NCBI GenBank assembly: GCA_047495785.1
Contig: JBLDXI010000042.1
Span: 1,860,001-1,924,000 of the forward strand
Source: Lepidodermella squamata
Taxonomy: Eukaryota > Gastrotricha
Direction: 5' to 3'
Length of the DNA stretch: 64,000 nt
Shown piece by piece: positions 1 through 11,656 of the stretch. The notes under the pieces were generated by a model, which saw nothing but the letters and a program-made list of their open reading frames with translations, did no database searches and was not told the origin of the DNA. A program made the position numbers and the translations under genes. Each line of letters begins with the position of its first letter. Position 1 is the first letter of the stretch.

Positions 1-288
1 CTTAGGAAGGTCAGTGGAAATAGCTCAGGTTCGATAAATATCCCGAAATTCAATATCGATGTTTCAAGCTCGGAAATCGAACAAAGGTTAGAAGTCCAAG
101 TCTGGACAAGTTTTCAAGGTTCCCGGGACAGCCATAAAGGTTCTGTAAGGTCTGTGTAATTTGTATGAAATATACTGCGAAGAGTTTGAAAGGTTCACAA
201 AAAATCCTATTGAATTTGCTGAGACTTTAATATCAGAGGTTCAGAAAAGGTTCAATAAAGCGATTTGAGCTTCGAAATATAGTTAATT

Positions 289-828
289 TCAACCTCTATC
301 ACCTACCCCTGTTAGGTTGTAGTAATTCAGAACTTCAGCAGATGTTTCTTGAGCTGAACACGCTGTAAGGAACATGAGTGAGATTCGATTTAATTCGGCA
401 GCATCGTTTTGATTCCGCTGAATCTGGTGCATCAAGCCAGTCACTGTCTCCGAATCAATGCATTCGTCATCAATCAGATCCAAAGCAAGTTCATAGCCAG
501 GCAGCCAGTTCTCCAAGCCAGCGAATCTGTCGAGAGCTAATTCAAGTGATTTTGTACTAATCGGACCTGTGGCTAAAGGTCCCAGGTAGTTAATTGATAT
601 TAAAATTGTGATGATTTTCGTCCTTTTCGATGTCGATTTCGTGTTGAAGTGGGTTGAAGTCACAAATCGAGGCATTGGATCCCTTAATTCAGCAATTATT
701 TGAGCTGATGAGCTTAGATTCTTGATGACCGATTTCAGTTCAGCGATTCCAGCTGCTTCAGATTTCATAGCTGAAATAATTTCGAGAAAATTGAGGAAAA
801 TGGTGAAAAATCGTGATTTGAACTTCAT
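289..828 (-). CDS. First exon of a GABA-B-like (class C GPCR / periplasmic-binding-like) receptor, partial
   Basis: The 179-residue reading frame starts with a hydrophobic, basic N-terminus compatible with a signal peptide. It contains the block 'NYLGPLATGPISTKSLELAL', close to the N-terminal lobe of the receptor at 15937-18541 (block 'MATGPIATKAVELALDR' there). The paralogous stretch continues through 'LPGYELALDLIDDE'. A likely splice donor lies near 289-300, so the remainder of the ligand-binding domain and any 7TM domain would lie to the left, outside the window; positions 1-288 show no convincing next exon. The family is the Venus-flytrap receptors (GABA-B, related to receptor guanylyl cyclase ectodomains). 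The exact class cannot be fixed from this exon; paralogy to the 7TM gene makes GABA-B-like the better guess. Confidence 0.6.
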   Translation of the reverse strand: MKFKSRFFTIFLNFLEIISAMKSEAAGIAELKSVIKNLSSSAQIIAELRDPMPRFVTSTHFNTKSTSKRTKIITILISINYLGPLATGPISTKSLELALDRFAGLENWLPGYELALDLIDDECIDSETVTGLMHQIQRNQNDAAELNRISLMFLTACSAQETSAEVLNYYNLTGVGDRG

Positions 829-1182
829 TTTCGAAACATTTGAAATGAAGTCCGAACAAATTAATTCTATCGACCTTTTCCATCGATACCCTCGAGCTTC
901 CGGCTTTTATCTATGTTCGTTCATGATTTCCTTCCGGGAAATTTCTTCGCAGTAATGTTTCTATTTAAAGTTACATTTGACGTTGTTTTTCAAACGTTTA
1001 ATTTTGAATTAATTTTTCAAATATTTTCCTCTCATATTTAATTTGTTGTTTTTGACGTAAAAATTGTGCATCACCTGTTTTGTTTTTCATTCATTAAAGG
1101 ATCAATCGCGTGCCTGAAATTGCTCAAGCAATTTTTGATGTTTATTTCTCACTATTATTTTCAATTTTCGTTCGAAAAATAT

Positions 1183-4100
1183 ATGAGGTTGATAATCGCT
1201 GTTTTAGCAATCGGCTGTTTAGCCGTGGCTTGGGGCGATGCGCCAGAAATGGCCATGCCTGGGTTCCAGCCGCCGGATATGCCTAGTAATCAGGATGGTG
1301 GAATCGAAATTAAGCCGCAAATCAAGGATGCTGAATCGGTAATTTTCAATTCTTCCACAAATAGTCAATCATAATTTGTGCAGAGATAATTAGCCTTCAA
1401 ATATTCAAAAATTATTCAAATATTTGGATTCAGAGTATTAGGATTTCAGTAGTCCTCGCTAATTAATTTAGGCTCATTTAAAATTATTCCAATAAAATTT
1501 ATTTGGCTGAATTTATTTTTGCAATTTAAAAAATTCAAAAAATAATGAAAAATAATTTAAAAATTATATCTGAAGTCTCATTTTAATTTTCGATGTAGCT
1601 AAGGATTTTACCCAATTTTCCAGAATTTTTTGGATTTTCTAAAAATTACATGAATTATTCAACATTTAACCGGATTTTTCTCGATTTTTCCTGGATAGCA
1701 GTAAAAAATAACAGATTTTTTTTATATTTTTTCCTAAAATTCAGCTCACGAAGGAGGAGATTTTGGATAGGCTATCGAACAAATTTCGAGCCAGCATGCG
1801 CATTCCGCACGACGAGTGTCCGGACAATTTGCTGAACAGAATTTACAAGAAGCAAGACCGCGATACGCTTGCGTCGATGCTTATGCAAATTGCGCCCAAG
1901 CAATACTCGCAACAGCCACGCGTTAACGCCATCCCGCGAAGCGTTCGAGTGTGGCCGTCACGCCTCGTTCCTTACGCTTTCATCGACTATATGTGTAAGC
2001 TACAAAATTGAAATTTTCGAAATTCTCACAAAATCTTCAGAATTAATTAAATTGCATTTCAATGCAGCTAAGTGAAATTTACATTCCAATTCGAATTTTT
2101 TAATTTCCAAACTTTTTCAAAAAAAATTTGAAATTTTAATTTTAATTTTAAAATTCGAAAAAATGAAATTTATTCTAAAAATCTGTTGAAATTATTTAAT
2201 TTTTTTTCTTTTCCAGGGGAATCTGACCGAGATATCATCCGAAAAGCAATTTCTTGGTGGACGGAAAAGACCTGCGTGTTGTTCGAGGAACATACGCCTG
2301 AAGAGCTGAACAATTTCAACAACAGCATTTTGTTTACAAAATCGCCCAAGTGAGCTATGAACAATTCTCAAGTGATACCATCAAATTGTTCTTGCCTAAT
2401 AAAGCTTCCAACTGTGCCAGTCTGAAATTGGCATGTCAAAGTCTGGCGTTCAGAAAATTGTCCTAGGCGGTGATTGCATGCGCGTTGGTAAAGTTGCGCG
2501 TGAAATAGGTCACGCACTGGGATTGGTTTGTTGCTAATTATTTTTGTCCCAAATTATTGATAGCATATTTTTCAGGCTGATGAAACTGCTCGTCCTGATC
2601 GATTCAAATACGTCCGAGTCATTTACAAAAATATAATGAGGTTAAAAATTAAAATTTTAATTTTTTTGAAATTTCAATGATTTTCAATTTAATTTTTCTA
2701 CTAATTATTGGCACGTCTCTTTTTTCCAGGCTAATCGAAAATATCTCCGTAAAAATTTCGGAATTTTGAATTTTATTTTTTCAAAGTTCAAAGCCATTTT
2801 TAAATTTGGGACATTTTCTCTTTTTTTGCAGCGGCAAGCGGAGTTTTTTCGGCATTTTCCCTCACATTCGCGATGGCAACACGCCGTACGACTTTGAGTC
2901 GATCATGCACCCAGATTCGCTATGGCTCAGCTTCAACCCGGACGGCAAACGGCGAACAATTGAACCGAAAGATCCCGCCTTTTTGTACACAATGGGCCAA
3001 CGGCTTTACCTATCTTTCTTAGATGCTAAGCGCATCAACTGGCTTTACAATTGTCCAGGTTGGAAGTTCTTAGAAAAATTCAGAAATAGAATAAAAAATG
3101 CGTTGATTTTCTAAATTTGAAATTATTTTATTTCGGCCGCAATAAAATTGAAAAAAGCAGAGAAATATTATACGGACTAAAAAACAGAATTTACTGTTTC
3201 ATTTTTTCCAATTTTCAATATTCAAAATTTAAAATTTAAATTTAAAAGCTTAATTTGTTTTTTATTTTCTTCAAAATTTTCGACTCGGTTTATTATTTTA
3301 TTCTCTTTCGCAGCCAAAGTCTGCAACAGCAGTACGACGCGTCCTGTTTGCAAGAACGGTGGCTATGAGAATCCGTTCAACTGCGGCTGGTGCGTGTGCC
3401 CGAGAGGCATTGGCGGCCAATTTTGCGATGAAATCGCGCCTGTCATCAACGGATGTGGCGGTACAAAGGTTATCCAGAAGTGCAGCACTGGCGAGGCCAT
3501 CACGTCTCCTAATTACCCGGACAAGTATCCAGCTAACACCGAATGCTTTTGGAGAGTTCAAACTGTAAGTTGATCCAAAAAATATATTTTTGTGTTGAAT
3601 TTTTAAATTTTTAAATTTCAAATTGAAATTGAATTTTGCTATTACCTATGAAAAATATTAAATTCTATTTTTTTCAAATTAATCAATTAATTAACTAATT
3701 AATTATCTAACTAATTTATTTAATCAAATTTGGAGATTAAAAATTTGATTAAAAATTTCCTGATTAAAAATTCATTTGGATTTGAAAGCGCAAATTTTTA
3801 AATCAGTAAATTGCCCTTTTCGATGATTCATCATAAATTTTAATGTTCATATTTGAAATTTCATTTTCCAGGATGGCAATGGCTTGATTTTTGCCTTCGA
3901 ACGCCGTCCGGGTTTGACGTGCCAGCAATGGGAGGCAGTCTGCGATGACTACGTAGAAATTCGCTCAGAAGACTACACTAGGCCAGGACCAAAGTTCGCC
4001 CTCACTCCAATTTCACTCCACTTTTGATTTTTACTATTGAATTTCCGTTCAGGTTCTGCAGGTGCAGCTTGACATCGGGTCGAATCTATAAAACTCTAGC

Positions 4101-7100
4101 GAAAGAAGCTCTCGTCATTTTCCACTCACCATCCGGCCGTAACGACTCGACTGGCTTCAAGCTAGTGGTTATGTCACCCTGCGGATCCGTGACGGCTCTG
4201 ACGCAAACAAAAGAATGCCAAATGACGGAGACCGGGTACGACTATGAAGGCTCGGTTCGCAATACGGCGTCCGGCAAGGAGTGCCGAACTTGGTCGAAGC
4301 AGACTTCGTTCAGCCCGATTCGTTTCCCCAAGGCCGACATCCTAGCTTCGGGCAGGGCGTGCCGTAACCCTGGATCGCGCAATAGCACCTACTGCTTCAT
4401 CGATCGGGACTATCACAAGATTGAAGATTGCCGCTATATTCGCAGATGCCGTAAGTATTGTCTTGTTCCTCGCTTATTTTCGAATTTTTCAATTGTTGCT
4501 TTTCGAATCTCCTGATTCTTTGAAAAATTTCTCAACCTGAAGAGCCCATTTCCTAGGGTCAAAGGGTCAAAATTCTTCAACGACCAAAAAACCGAAATTC
4601 TCGGATCATGAACAAGCTCCGTATGGATTCGAAGTAACCATCAATTTTTGAATTTTTCAGAGCAATACATGCGATGCATTGATCCGAATACGGTGACTTT
4701 CAAAAAGTGCGAAGCTGCAGCCGATCAATGCAGCAACGGCCTTGTTCGGGTAAGTTTCGACCATTCCTGCTAGAAAAGAATTCTGGAGCTAATTGCTTTT
4801 CGTTAACAGCTTGAAGCTTTCGATGCGACGATCCCTCCCTTTTTGAACGACCATTCTGTCTGCGAAAATGCGGGTGCCAAATGCTGCTACCAAGATGTAG
4901 GTGATCTCTATCAAGTCAGTGGAGCCGAGTTCGAATGCCTACCTTCCCAAGTCGAGGTAAGTTCGATTCAGCCTAAATTCTAGCTCAGGTCTAACTACTA
5001 AGCTCAACAGCTGGGTACATTCTCCTCGAGCAGATCTTTCGGCAGCAACTACGCAACGGCTCGAAAATACTGTAAACAGGTTGGCTATCCTGAAATTGAA
5101 ATGTTTCCGTTTGATTTTGATATGCCTTATTCTTAGGATTCCTTCAAAAGATGCTTTGATGCTTATAACATGTTCCACTCGTGCCAGTTGGCCTCTGATG
5201 GATGCCCAGCAAACACGGTAACATATTTTCCCGTGAATCGGATGATTTCTTGAATACCTTTATCGCAGAGTCCGAGCGCTCAAACGTTCACCTCGTATGC
5301 AAAATGCCTTTTGTCTGTGAGTTTGGGTGTGTGTTAGTAATGGTAACAAGTTGTGATCGAAACAGGGTGTGAAAGCGTGCCACTCAACGACGCCGTCAGT
5401 CTACACGTGCATTCCTCAGGATGAGGCTTGCGAACCCGCTCAAACGGTTATTGCGTCCAAAATCTTACCAGGAAATTTGAATGTACCAATTTCAGGATTT
5501 TACGAAAATATTCGACCAATCACCGTATTTCGCGAAAAACTACGAAGATTGCATGACTTACGTAAGTTTTGTGAACATTTTGTTCAGTTTGCACTGAAAT
5601 TCGAATTTTCGAAGTCTGGCTACGTGAGATGCCAAGCTGGAGGGTCGTTTTCGTGCAAGCGAGCCAGTGACGGTAGGAAAATTCGAAAGCTACACGTTAT
5701 AACTTTTCGTTTTACTTGCCAGGCTGCAAGTCCGAGAATGAGAAGCAAGTTCCAGCCGGCCGAAACTTCATAACTGGCGAGTCGTGCATGGCTGCGGAAA
5801 AGAAGCTGTTCCTTGTGCAAAAGGCAACCCTCGAAGGAGCTGTCGACGCCGAAGGGATGTGCGCTTCTGTGAAAGGCCAGCTAGCCACTGTGAAAACGGC
5901 CGCCGAGCAGACATTTGTGAGGGATCTATTACGCACCAACAACGTACAACGTGCGTGGATTGGCCTCCTGGGGCCTGATAACAGCCTGGGCATCAATGTC
6001 GCGACTGGCTACAGCTGGATCGATGGCACCCCATATTCTTCGCTCGACAACAACGTTCGCCAGTGGGGTGGAACAGAGACTTCAGACGATCCTTCAGGTA
6101 TGCTCATGATCTCTAGTCCGACTTGGCCCCGCTCCCAGGGGGTAAATAGAGCATTTTTGAGCGAGCTCAAATTTGCCATAGTTCATAGTCCAAATTGCCA
6201 ATCCACACGCCTTGACATGATTTTACTTGTTTTCCCAGATAACTCGCCATGTGTGGTTTACGAACAGCAGAATGGGTTCAAGAACTACACATCAGATTAC
6301 TACTTGAACGACGACTCGTGCGACGCGCAAGTTACAGCAGCTGTCTGCGAAACCTTCTTGGAACCTAGCCCAGCAACACTCGGCTTTGTGCGATGTGACA
6401 ACCAAGGCGTTATAAGTTGTGTTGCCGCCTCAACCGGCTGCGCTGGCTCGACGCAAAATCCTCAGGACCAGCTTTTCCTAACCGAGGCGCAATGCATGGC
6501 CGCTGGAAAAGAATTCAGGTTGATTCTTGCCCTAGTGCCTACCCGCGATTTGGCTGTCTCAACCTGCTTGGAAGCCGGTGCCCAATTAGCGACGATTAAG
6601 GACCAACTGGACCTAATTAGACTGCGCCGAATGTTGTCGGCATCTGGTGCTGAGAACTTTTACGGTTGGACCGGAGGTTCTCGTTTGGCAGATGGGAATT
6701 ACTCGTGGCCTGATGGTAGTCGGCTACAAGCGTTGGAAGGATTCTGGGGCGATCAGCAACCTGACGCCAATGGGCCCTACATTGCTTTCGGTCCATACCA
6801 TAGTTTCGGCCAACAGATTGCCGATTATTATGCAGATGATAGCTCCGATGGCAATGCGGCTATATGCGAGACTTTCAGCTTCAAACCGGTTAGCCATTTC
6901 ATTTCCCTTTTCACCTGACTTTGAATCATGGTTTGTATTAAGCGTGGCTACGTTCGGTGTATTGATACCAACAATGCTGGCGCTGCTAGTTGCCGTCCGA
7001 GCTTGGTTGGTTGCCAAAGCCTGGTACAAATGCCATTGGACGTAGTTTACAAATCCAAGCAATCGTGCGAATCTGCGAAGAAAATGTTTTTCGTGATTGA

Positions 7101-7790
7101 GCGGCCTCTAGGCGACAAGATCATGAAGTAATTTGTTGTTTCATCGCCAGTCATAACATTACAGCATCGGTTGCCAGGGTAGAGCATCATTTTAGCATCC
7201 ATAGCAACTGTTGCCAAGGGGAGGCGTACATACTAAATAGCTCTAGTTTAGCGTCATTAGCATCAGCGTGAAAGGTTTCATAGCAACGGTTGCTAGGGAA
7301 ACACCTTGGACTGAATTTATCAGTTGCCTGGATGAAGCGTCGATTTCATTTCCATAGCAACCATTGCAATTTGATGAATTTTGCGAAATTGTTCAGGTAT
7401 TTCGATGCCGATCGTCTCTGTAAGCAGGGTGATGGCCAAGGCCGCATTGGCCAGCTTGCGACCGTCAAAACCGCCGCTGAACAGGACGATGTCCGCTTCG
7501 CCCTGCACGATGCCGATGTTACTACATCAGCCTGGGTTGGTCTCAAATACGTGACCAGCCAATACCAATGGATCGACGGCTCGTCATTCACCGCCTTCAA
7601 CCGCCAATGGGGCGGCGTTGTAGTTAACGGAGTCCAGCAGGACGAACCAAGCGGCTCGCTAGCTTGTGCTGCGTACAGTATGTACTCCAAATTCGGCCCG
7701 AACCCAGCCGATTTCTACCTCAACGACATTGACTGCATCGCTACGCCTCAAGATGCTCCAAGCGCTGTTGTCTGCGAGACTTACGTCTAA
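1183..7790 (+). CDS. Giant secreted astacin-like pseudoprotease with EGF, CUB, kringle and three C-type lectin-like domains
   Basis: I read 21 exons: 1183-1338, 1745-1994, 2217-2349, 2405-2525, 2576-2640, 2832-3058, 3314-3564, 3872-3993, 4053-4450, 4661-4749, 4810-4956, 5011-5079, 5137-5217, 5269-5316, 5366-5446, 5496-5561, 5615-5672, 5723-6097, 6239-6888, 6943-7127, 7397-7790. They sum to 3966 nt (1321 residues) with all phases consistent. Order: signal peptide (1-19), propeptide, astacin domain (~108-315), EGF-like (~320-355), CUB (~360-470), kringle (~490-575), short Cys modules (~575-788), then three CTLDs (~795-975, ~1000-1130, ~1135-1321). In the zinc site residue 212 is Arg and 222 is Asp where HExxHxxGxxH needs His; Glu213 and His216 remain. 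The Met-turn reads SIMHP, so the usual Tyr is Pro. Expected role: secreted binding or scaffold protein rather than a protease. A Cys module of pattern [GQ]-[YF]-[VM]-R-C recurs in exons 10, 17, 19 and 20, which ties the astacin and lectin halves together. Whether the locus is really two genes needs RNA. Confidence 0.85.
7138..7390. repeat. Intronic inverted-repeat motifs TAGCAAC-N-GTTGCTA (X-box half-site-like)
   Basis: The last intron of the astacin-lectin gene holds several copies of short near-palindromes: ATAGCAACTGTTGCCAAGG near 7200, CATAGCAACGGTTGCTAGGG near 7280, and TAGCAACCATTGC near 7355. The same motif fills the intron at 13840-14059 and appears singly near 10300. The half GTTGCTATGG resembles half of an RFX X-box. 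A dispersed short repeat is the simplest explanation; a regulatory role is conjecture. Confidence 0.5.
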
Positions 7791-7977
7791 ATTTCGTTTC
7801 AAATACTATAAATTGACTCAGAATTATTTTGCTCATGACTCTTCCGCTGGATGTGTTTTAATCCAGCTTTACGCTTAAATAAAACTTGCATACTATGAAT
7901 TGATTATTTGTGAATTTTAATCAGCTGGAGCTACGTTCACTCGTTTTTTTCAACCAATGTATTATTTTTCTCGCAAA

Positions 7978-8590
7978 ATGCTGAAACAGGTGGTAGTGAT
8001 TCTGCTTCTGATTACTACGGCCTGTCAATGTATGAACTACGATGACTGCCGAGCAACTTGTTCCAGTGACATGTGAGCCCTGAAAATATAGCCGGTGTCG
8101 CCTCTAATTCTAGTAATTTTGCTTAAGGTGGACTCTTCGAAGGTGTTTCATTGTTGGAAGGTGCCAAATTCCAATTCACGTCGAACTCTCTGGGTCGATT
8201 TACTGCCTTGGAAGCTATCGCTATCAGCACAAGCATTGTCCTAGGGGATGGTAAGCCCTTCAACATACCAGCTAAAGTAAAATACAGCGAGAACAATTGT
8301 TCAAAGGACCTGTATAGGAAATGATGACGATTGGGAATGCCTTGATATCGGTAAAATCGAACCTAGGCCGTATGATTTTCCAATCTATCGCGAGCCCATG
8401 CTGCCTAAGAACGAAGCTACTCTTTGCGAAAATAAAAGCGATTGCTCCGATGACCAGTAGGTTTTCCGAGCCCTTTGCAAACTGCCCCAAAATCCAAAAT
8501 GTCCCTTTTTATTGTAGGAAGTGTCTGCCTGTAATTTGGCTCCAATCTTACGGTGTTTGTGGCAAATGGTGCTCGTTATCTGAATGCTGA
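7978..8590 (+). CDS. Small secreted cysteine-rich protein, unknown
   Basis: ATG at 7978 opens a clear signal peptide (MLKQVVVILLLITTACQC) followed by 'NYDDCRATCSSDM'. A donor at about 8077 and an acceptor near 8129 continue with a frame containing 'RRCFIVGRCQIP' and 'HKHCPRG'. A later exon near 8320-8457 reads 'DDDWECLDIG' and 'ATLCENKSDCSDDQ', and the last exon after the acceptor at ~8518 reads 'KCLPVIWLQS', 'GVCGKWCSLSEC' and a stop at 8588. The junction between the second and third exons (8250-8320) could not be phased confidently, so the model may be off there or carry a small lesion. The Cys-rich secreted nature is clear; the family is not recognised. It lies 190 bp downstream of the astacin-lectin gene on the same strand. 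Confidence 0.5.
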
Positions 8591-8692
8591 ACCCAAAAAG
8601 AACATTAGGATGGCCTTGTGCAAATTATTTAATAGATAAATAAAGCGATAATAGCATGGTAAAGACTGAGTTCTAGGTTCCTTGTTTCAACG

Positions 8693-8956
8693 TTAGAACG
8701 AGTTAGCTGGGCAGCAGCATTTGATGAGTATGAACGACAGTACGATGATCGCCACTGGTATGATAGCCATCATCATGCCGATACAGGCGTTGTCGCACGC
8801 GTCTCGATTTGTCAACGTATAGAAAACCCATCGATCGGTTCGATTGGCGATTTCGAACGGCTGCTGGCGTGAAGTAGACTCAGCGCTATCACTAGAACAG
8901 CTCGCTAGTAATCCGTTGGCGAGAACGAGTATGAGTTTATCATTATTAGGAGTCAT
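8693..8956 (-). CDS. Tiny single-TM protein with C-terminal CCC tail, copy 1
   Basis: The ATG at 8956 gives 87 residues. The C-terminal third is 'ACDNACIGMMMAIIPV', a hydrophobic helix containing IIVLSF, then IKCCCPANSF and stop. The gene at 9400-9630 has the same C-terminal block, so this is a real duplicated gene and not a chance ORF. The N-terminal half is polar with a weak hydrophobic start. Topology is probably one transmembrane segment with a short cytosolic Cys cluster, a plausible palmitoylation site (inference). A TATAAA on the minus strand at 9094-9099 could serve as promoter. No known family recognised. Confidence 0.65.
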   Translation of the reverse strand: MTPNNDKLILVLANGLLASCSSDSAESTSRQQPFEIANRTDRWVFYTLTNRDACDNACIGMMMAIIPVAIIVLSFILIKCCCPANSF

Positions 8957-9399
8957 GATCAAGAAAACGTGAAATACAGGCTATGAGCCGCATATTCTGT
9001 GATTTCATCAAAATTTGCCGGCTCCGGAAATAACAAAAACCTAATATTATAATGTCAAACATATACTATGTGACGCGTGATGAATATTTATCCTTTATAC
9101 AGACCCGAGAGAGACAGGACTAACTTTTTTATGTAATTTTAGTAAAGGCGTATTGAACCTCAAATCTCAAAGGAATGGAAAAAATGACTAGTTCTGACAC
9201 TTTTCAGTCCTTGCTACTCTCTTGCAGCTCAGAAGCAGAATTTTGCGAAATTTGTGTAATTTTCTTACGAATATTGTTGACCTCAGAAATGTAGAAAATC
9301 GTCTCAGAGGGCTCGTAGCAAAGACATGGTTTTTTTTATTATTTACCCAATTTCAAAAACTGTCGATTTTCTTGTCTTTCGATTGTGTCCAATCGAATT
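8957..9399. other. Intergenic spacer between the paired small membrane genes
   Basis: About 440 bp of AT-rich sequence. Apart from a possible minus-strand TATA at 9094-9099 nothing coding or repetitive was seen. Confidence 0.4.
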
Positions 9400-9630
9400 C
9401 TAAAATGAAGAACCAGGGCAGCAGCATTTGATCATCATGAAAGACAGTACAATGATCGAAACTGGAACGATAGCCGCCAGCATTCCGAGACACGCGTTGT
9501 CGCATATAGTTTCGACGTGGGACCCGTGAGTCGTCCATTTTTCAACGTGATTCGGCGCCTCAAATAGCTGCGCGTTCGATATCGCCACAGGGAGCAGCCA
9601 TAGTACCAACAAATTACAAAATAATCGCAT
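9400..9630 (-). CDS. Tiny single-TM protein with C-terminal CCC tail, copy 2
   Basis: I choose the ATG at 9630 because it opens a good signal sequence (MRLFCNLLVLWLLPVAISNA); the upstream in-frame extension is lower quality. The 76-residue product ends with 'ICDNACLGMLAAIVPV', a helix with IIVLSF, and IKCCCPGSSF. Alignment with copy 1 is close over the last ~35 residues and absent upstream, so the Cys-flanked membrane segment is the conserved part and the ectodomain diverges fast. Same strand and orientation as copy 1, 440 bp apart, suggesting tandem duplication. Function unknown. Confidence 0.7.
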   Translation of the reverse strand: MRLFCNLLVLWLLPVAISNAQLFEAPNHVEKWTTHGSHVETICDNACLGMLAAIVPVSIIVLSFMMIKCCCPGSSF

Positions 9631-9913
9631 GAAATGGGTTAAAACGTAAAGGAAGAATAAATCAGTAGATTTATGAAAAAAGGGGAAGTGAAAAACAAAG
9701 AAGCCACTATAGTTTGAAGTGAGGCGAAAAATAGCTTGCCCCACTCGAACTCAGCGCTAAATAATCGAAAAATCAATATCTTGACAACGAGAAGAATGCA
9801 ATCTCGGAAGCTCCATCTTTTTATTAAAAATCCAAAAATAAAGCCTAAAGTTATCACAATATTGAAACGATAGTGAAAAAATGGGGCTTGTTTTATCGTC
9901 TTTCTGATAATAA

Positions 9914-11656
9914 TCACTGCATACCGCAAACTTCGACATAATTGAGTTTATGAGACAACTGCGAAACTTTTTTATCATCGACTTTCAGCAATTTTCTCGG
10001 CTTCATCGTAAACATGCTGACGTTGAAGTATATCGCCAATTGCCAGCAAATTATCGCAAATTGGGTGAAATAGTCTATTACAACAAAGGCGAGAGATAGC
10101 GTGATGGCTGTTCGAGGTGAAATGATGTCCAGCGAGCTGTTGGCCATGAAAAATGGTACGAAAGCTAGCAGGGCTGAGTTGAAGGGCGCTGTGAGGCGAG
10201 ACTTTGACATGTTGACCACAATTAAGCGGCACGAGAGTTTCCCAATCGCCATGATGAAGACGATGAGAAAAGCGAGGGGATACGCTTCATAGACGCCGTT
10301 GCCTAGCAACCGGGCTGAGATAGCTAGGCCGATTGTTATAGCAGCTGGGGCCATGGCGCTAACGGCTCGGGCTGATGTCTCGTCACCGCGGCCTAAAATA
10401 GTAGCAAAATCTCATGAAGTTGATAAAAGGTAATTCAGAACATGTTTTTCCTTAAGTCTCTAAAAAATATGTGATTTAACATTCCAAGTGGGCCAGCCAT
10501 GTCATAATTTTTGAGTAATTTTCGAGAAAGGAAGATCAATCTGATTCAAATTTGAGCTATGCTCGCGTTCCCTCGGTTACCTTACATTCGTATTGGAATG
10601 AAGGCCTTTCATGATTTCCCTTATGGTTGCAGCACTGCTGATAGCTGAATCTCGTGGCTGCGGAACAGAAGCTCACTACGTTTCTTTATTCGATTGCTCA
10701 GCCTGTTATCTCTGTTTCAGTCGGCAAAGATTTGGGAAGATTCTAGCTGTAAAACCAGATGGTGACAATCCTTACTTCAAACTACCCGATGGGAGAGAGG
10801 TATCAAGCAATACCAAAATCATGGTCAAAATCCTGGGCTATGGGCTACCCCAAGCAATCCCCACAATTCGCAAAACGGATAACGCAAATTTATCCCCTAA
10901 TGATATGTTTACGAAATTTTGCTCCCATAGCAACATACCTGTAATATGCTTCCAAAAATGTGTGATGGAATCGATCCAAACATCAATGAAGAAGTAAGCA
11001 GCGTAAATAAAGTAGAAGACAACCGGCAGAGCTTGAAGCACGTAATTTGCCTCGAAAAACAACTGCCCAGTTGAAGCCTGTAGGCAAATCATGGCGATGT
11101 AAACCATTTGAACCTCGGTGCAGTCGAACAGGCCGAAAACGTAAGACCCGCCCGAGTAATGGGCCCGCCAGTAGAAGCTGTACTCGAAGAATGGGCTGAG
11201 GAGGCCGGCGATGAAGAGCAGGTTCAAATTTTCGCCGAACTTAAGAGCGACGAAAAACATTAGGACTGTCGCTGGGTCTGACAGACTGTCACAGCCGTGG
11301 TCGAAAAATTCGCCGAGTGGCGATGAAGTTTTCGTTCTTCTCGCTTGTTTTCCATCGATTACGTCGAAGGTTTGCCATAGGAAAATTCCTAAGGCGCTCA
11401 GGTAGAGTAGCCAATGTGGTATTTCGCTTTGTTTCGCATCAGGGCTGTAGCAAACCAAGGCCAAGCTGGGTAGGATAGCCCATAAAGCTCCGATTAATGA
11501 GACGAGGTTTGATGACAGCGTTTCAGGAACGAATCTCATAATGTAGTTCCAAAAGGGTGGCATTATTGTATTGTCGAGGAAGCTGCGGTCTTCGGCAACA
11601 TATCTGTGGCCGCGAATCGTTTCGAGCTGATCGCGATTCAAAGCAAGTAGCGCCAT
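9914..11656 (-). CDS. Choline/ethanolaminephosphotransferase (CDP-alcohol phosphatidyltransferase)
   Basis: Two exons, 11656-10939 and 10392-9914, join in phase at 10938/10393 (GT-AG) to 398 residues, close to the usual ~400 of animal CEPT1/CHPT1/EPT1. The catalytic signature is complete: DG-KQ-AR, eight residues, G, three, D, three, D ('DGKQAR...GEFFDHGCD'). Many hydrophobic helices follow, as expected for an ER/Golgi enzyme with about ten TM segments. The family transfers phosphocholine or phosphoethanolamine from CDP-alcohol to diacylglycerol, the last Kennedy-pathway step. Choline versus ethanolamine preference cannot be read from the sequence. The start at 11656 (MALLALNRDQLE) fits family N-termini. 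No defects seen. Confidence 0.92.

Noticed and set aside
1-288. HSE-like GGTTC/GAA motifs at the window start
   Set aside because: Irregular spacing and no consecutive nGAAn units.
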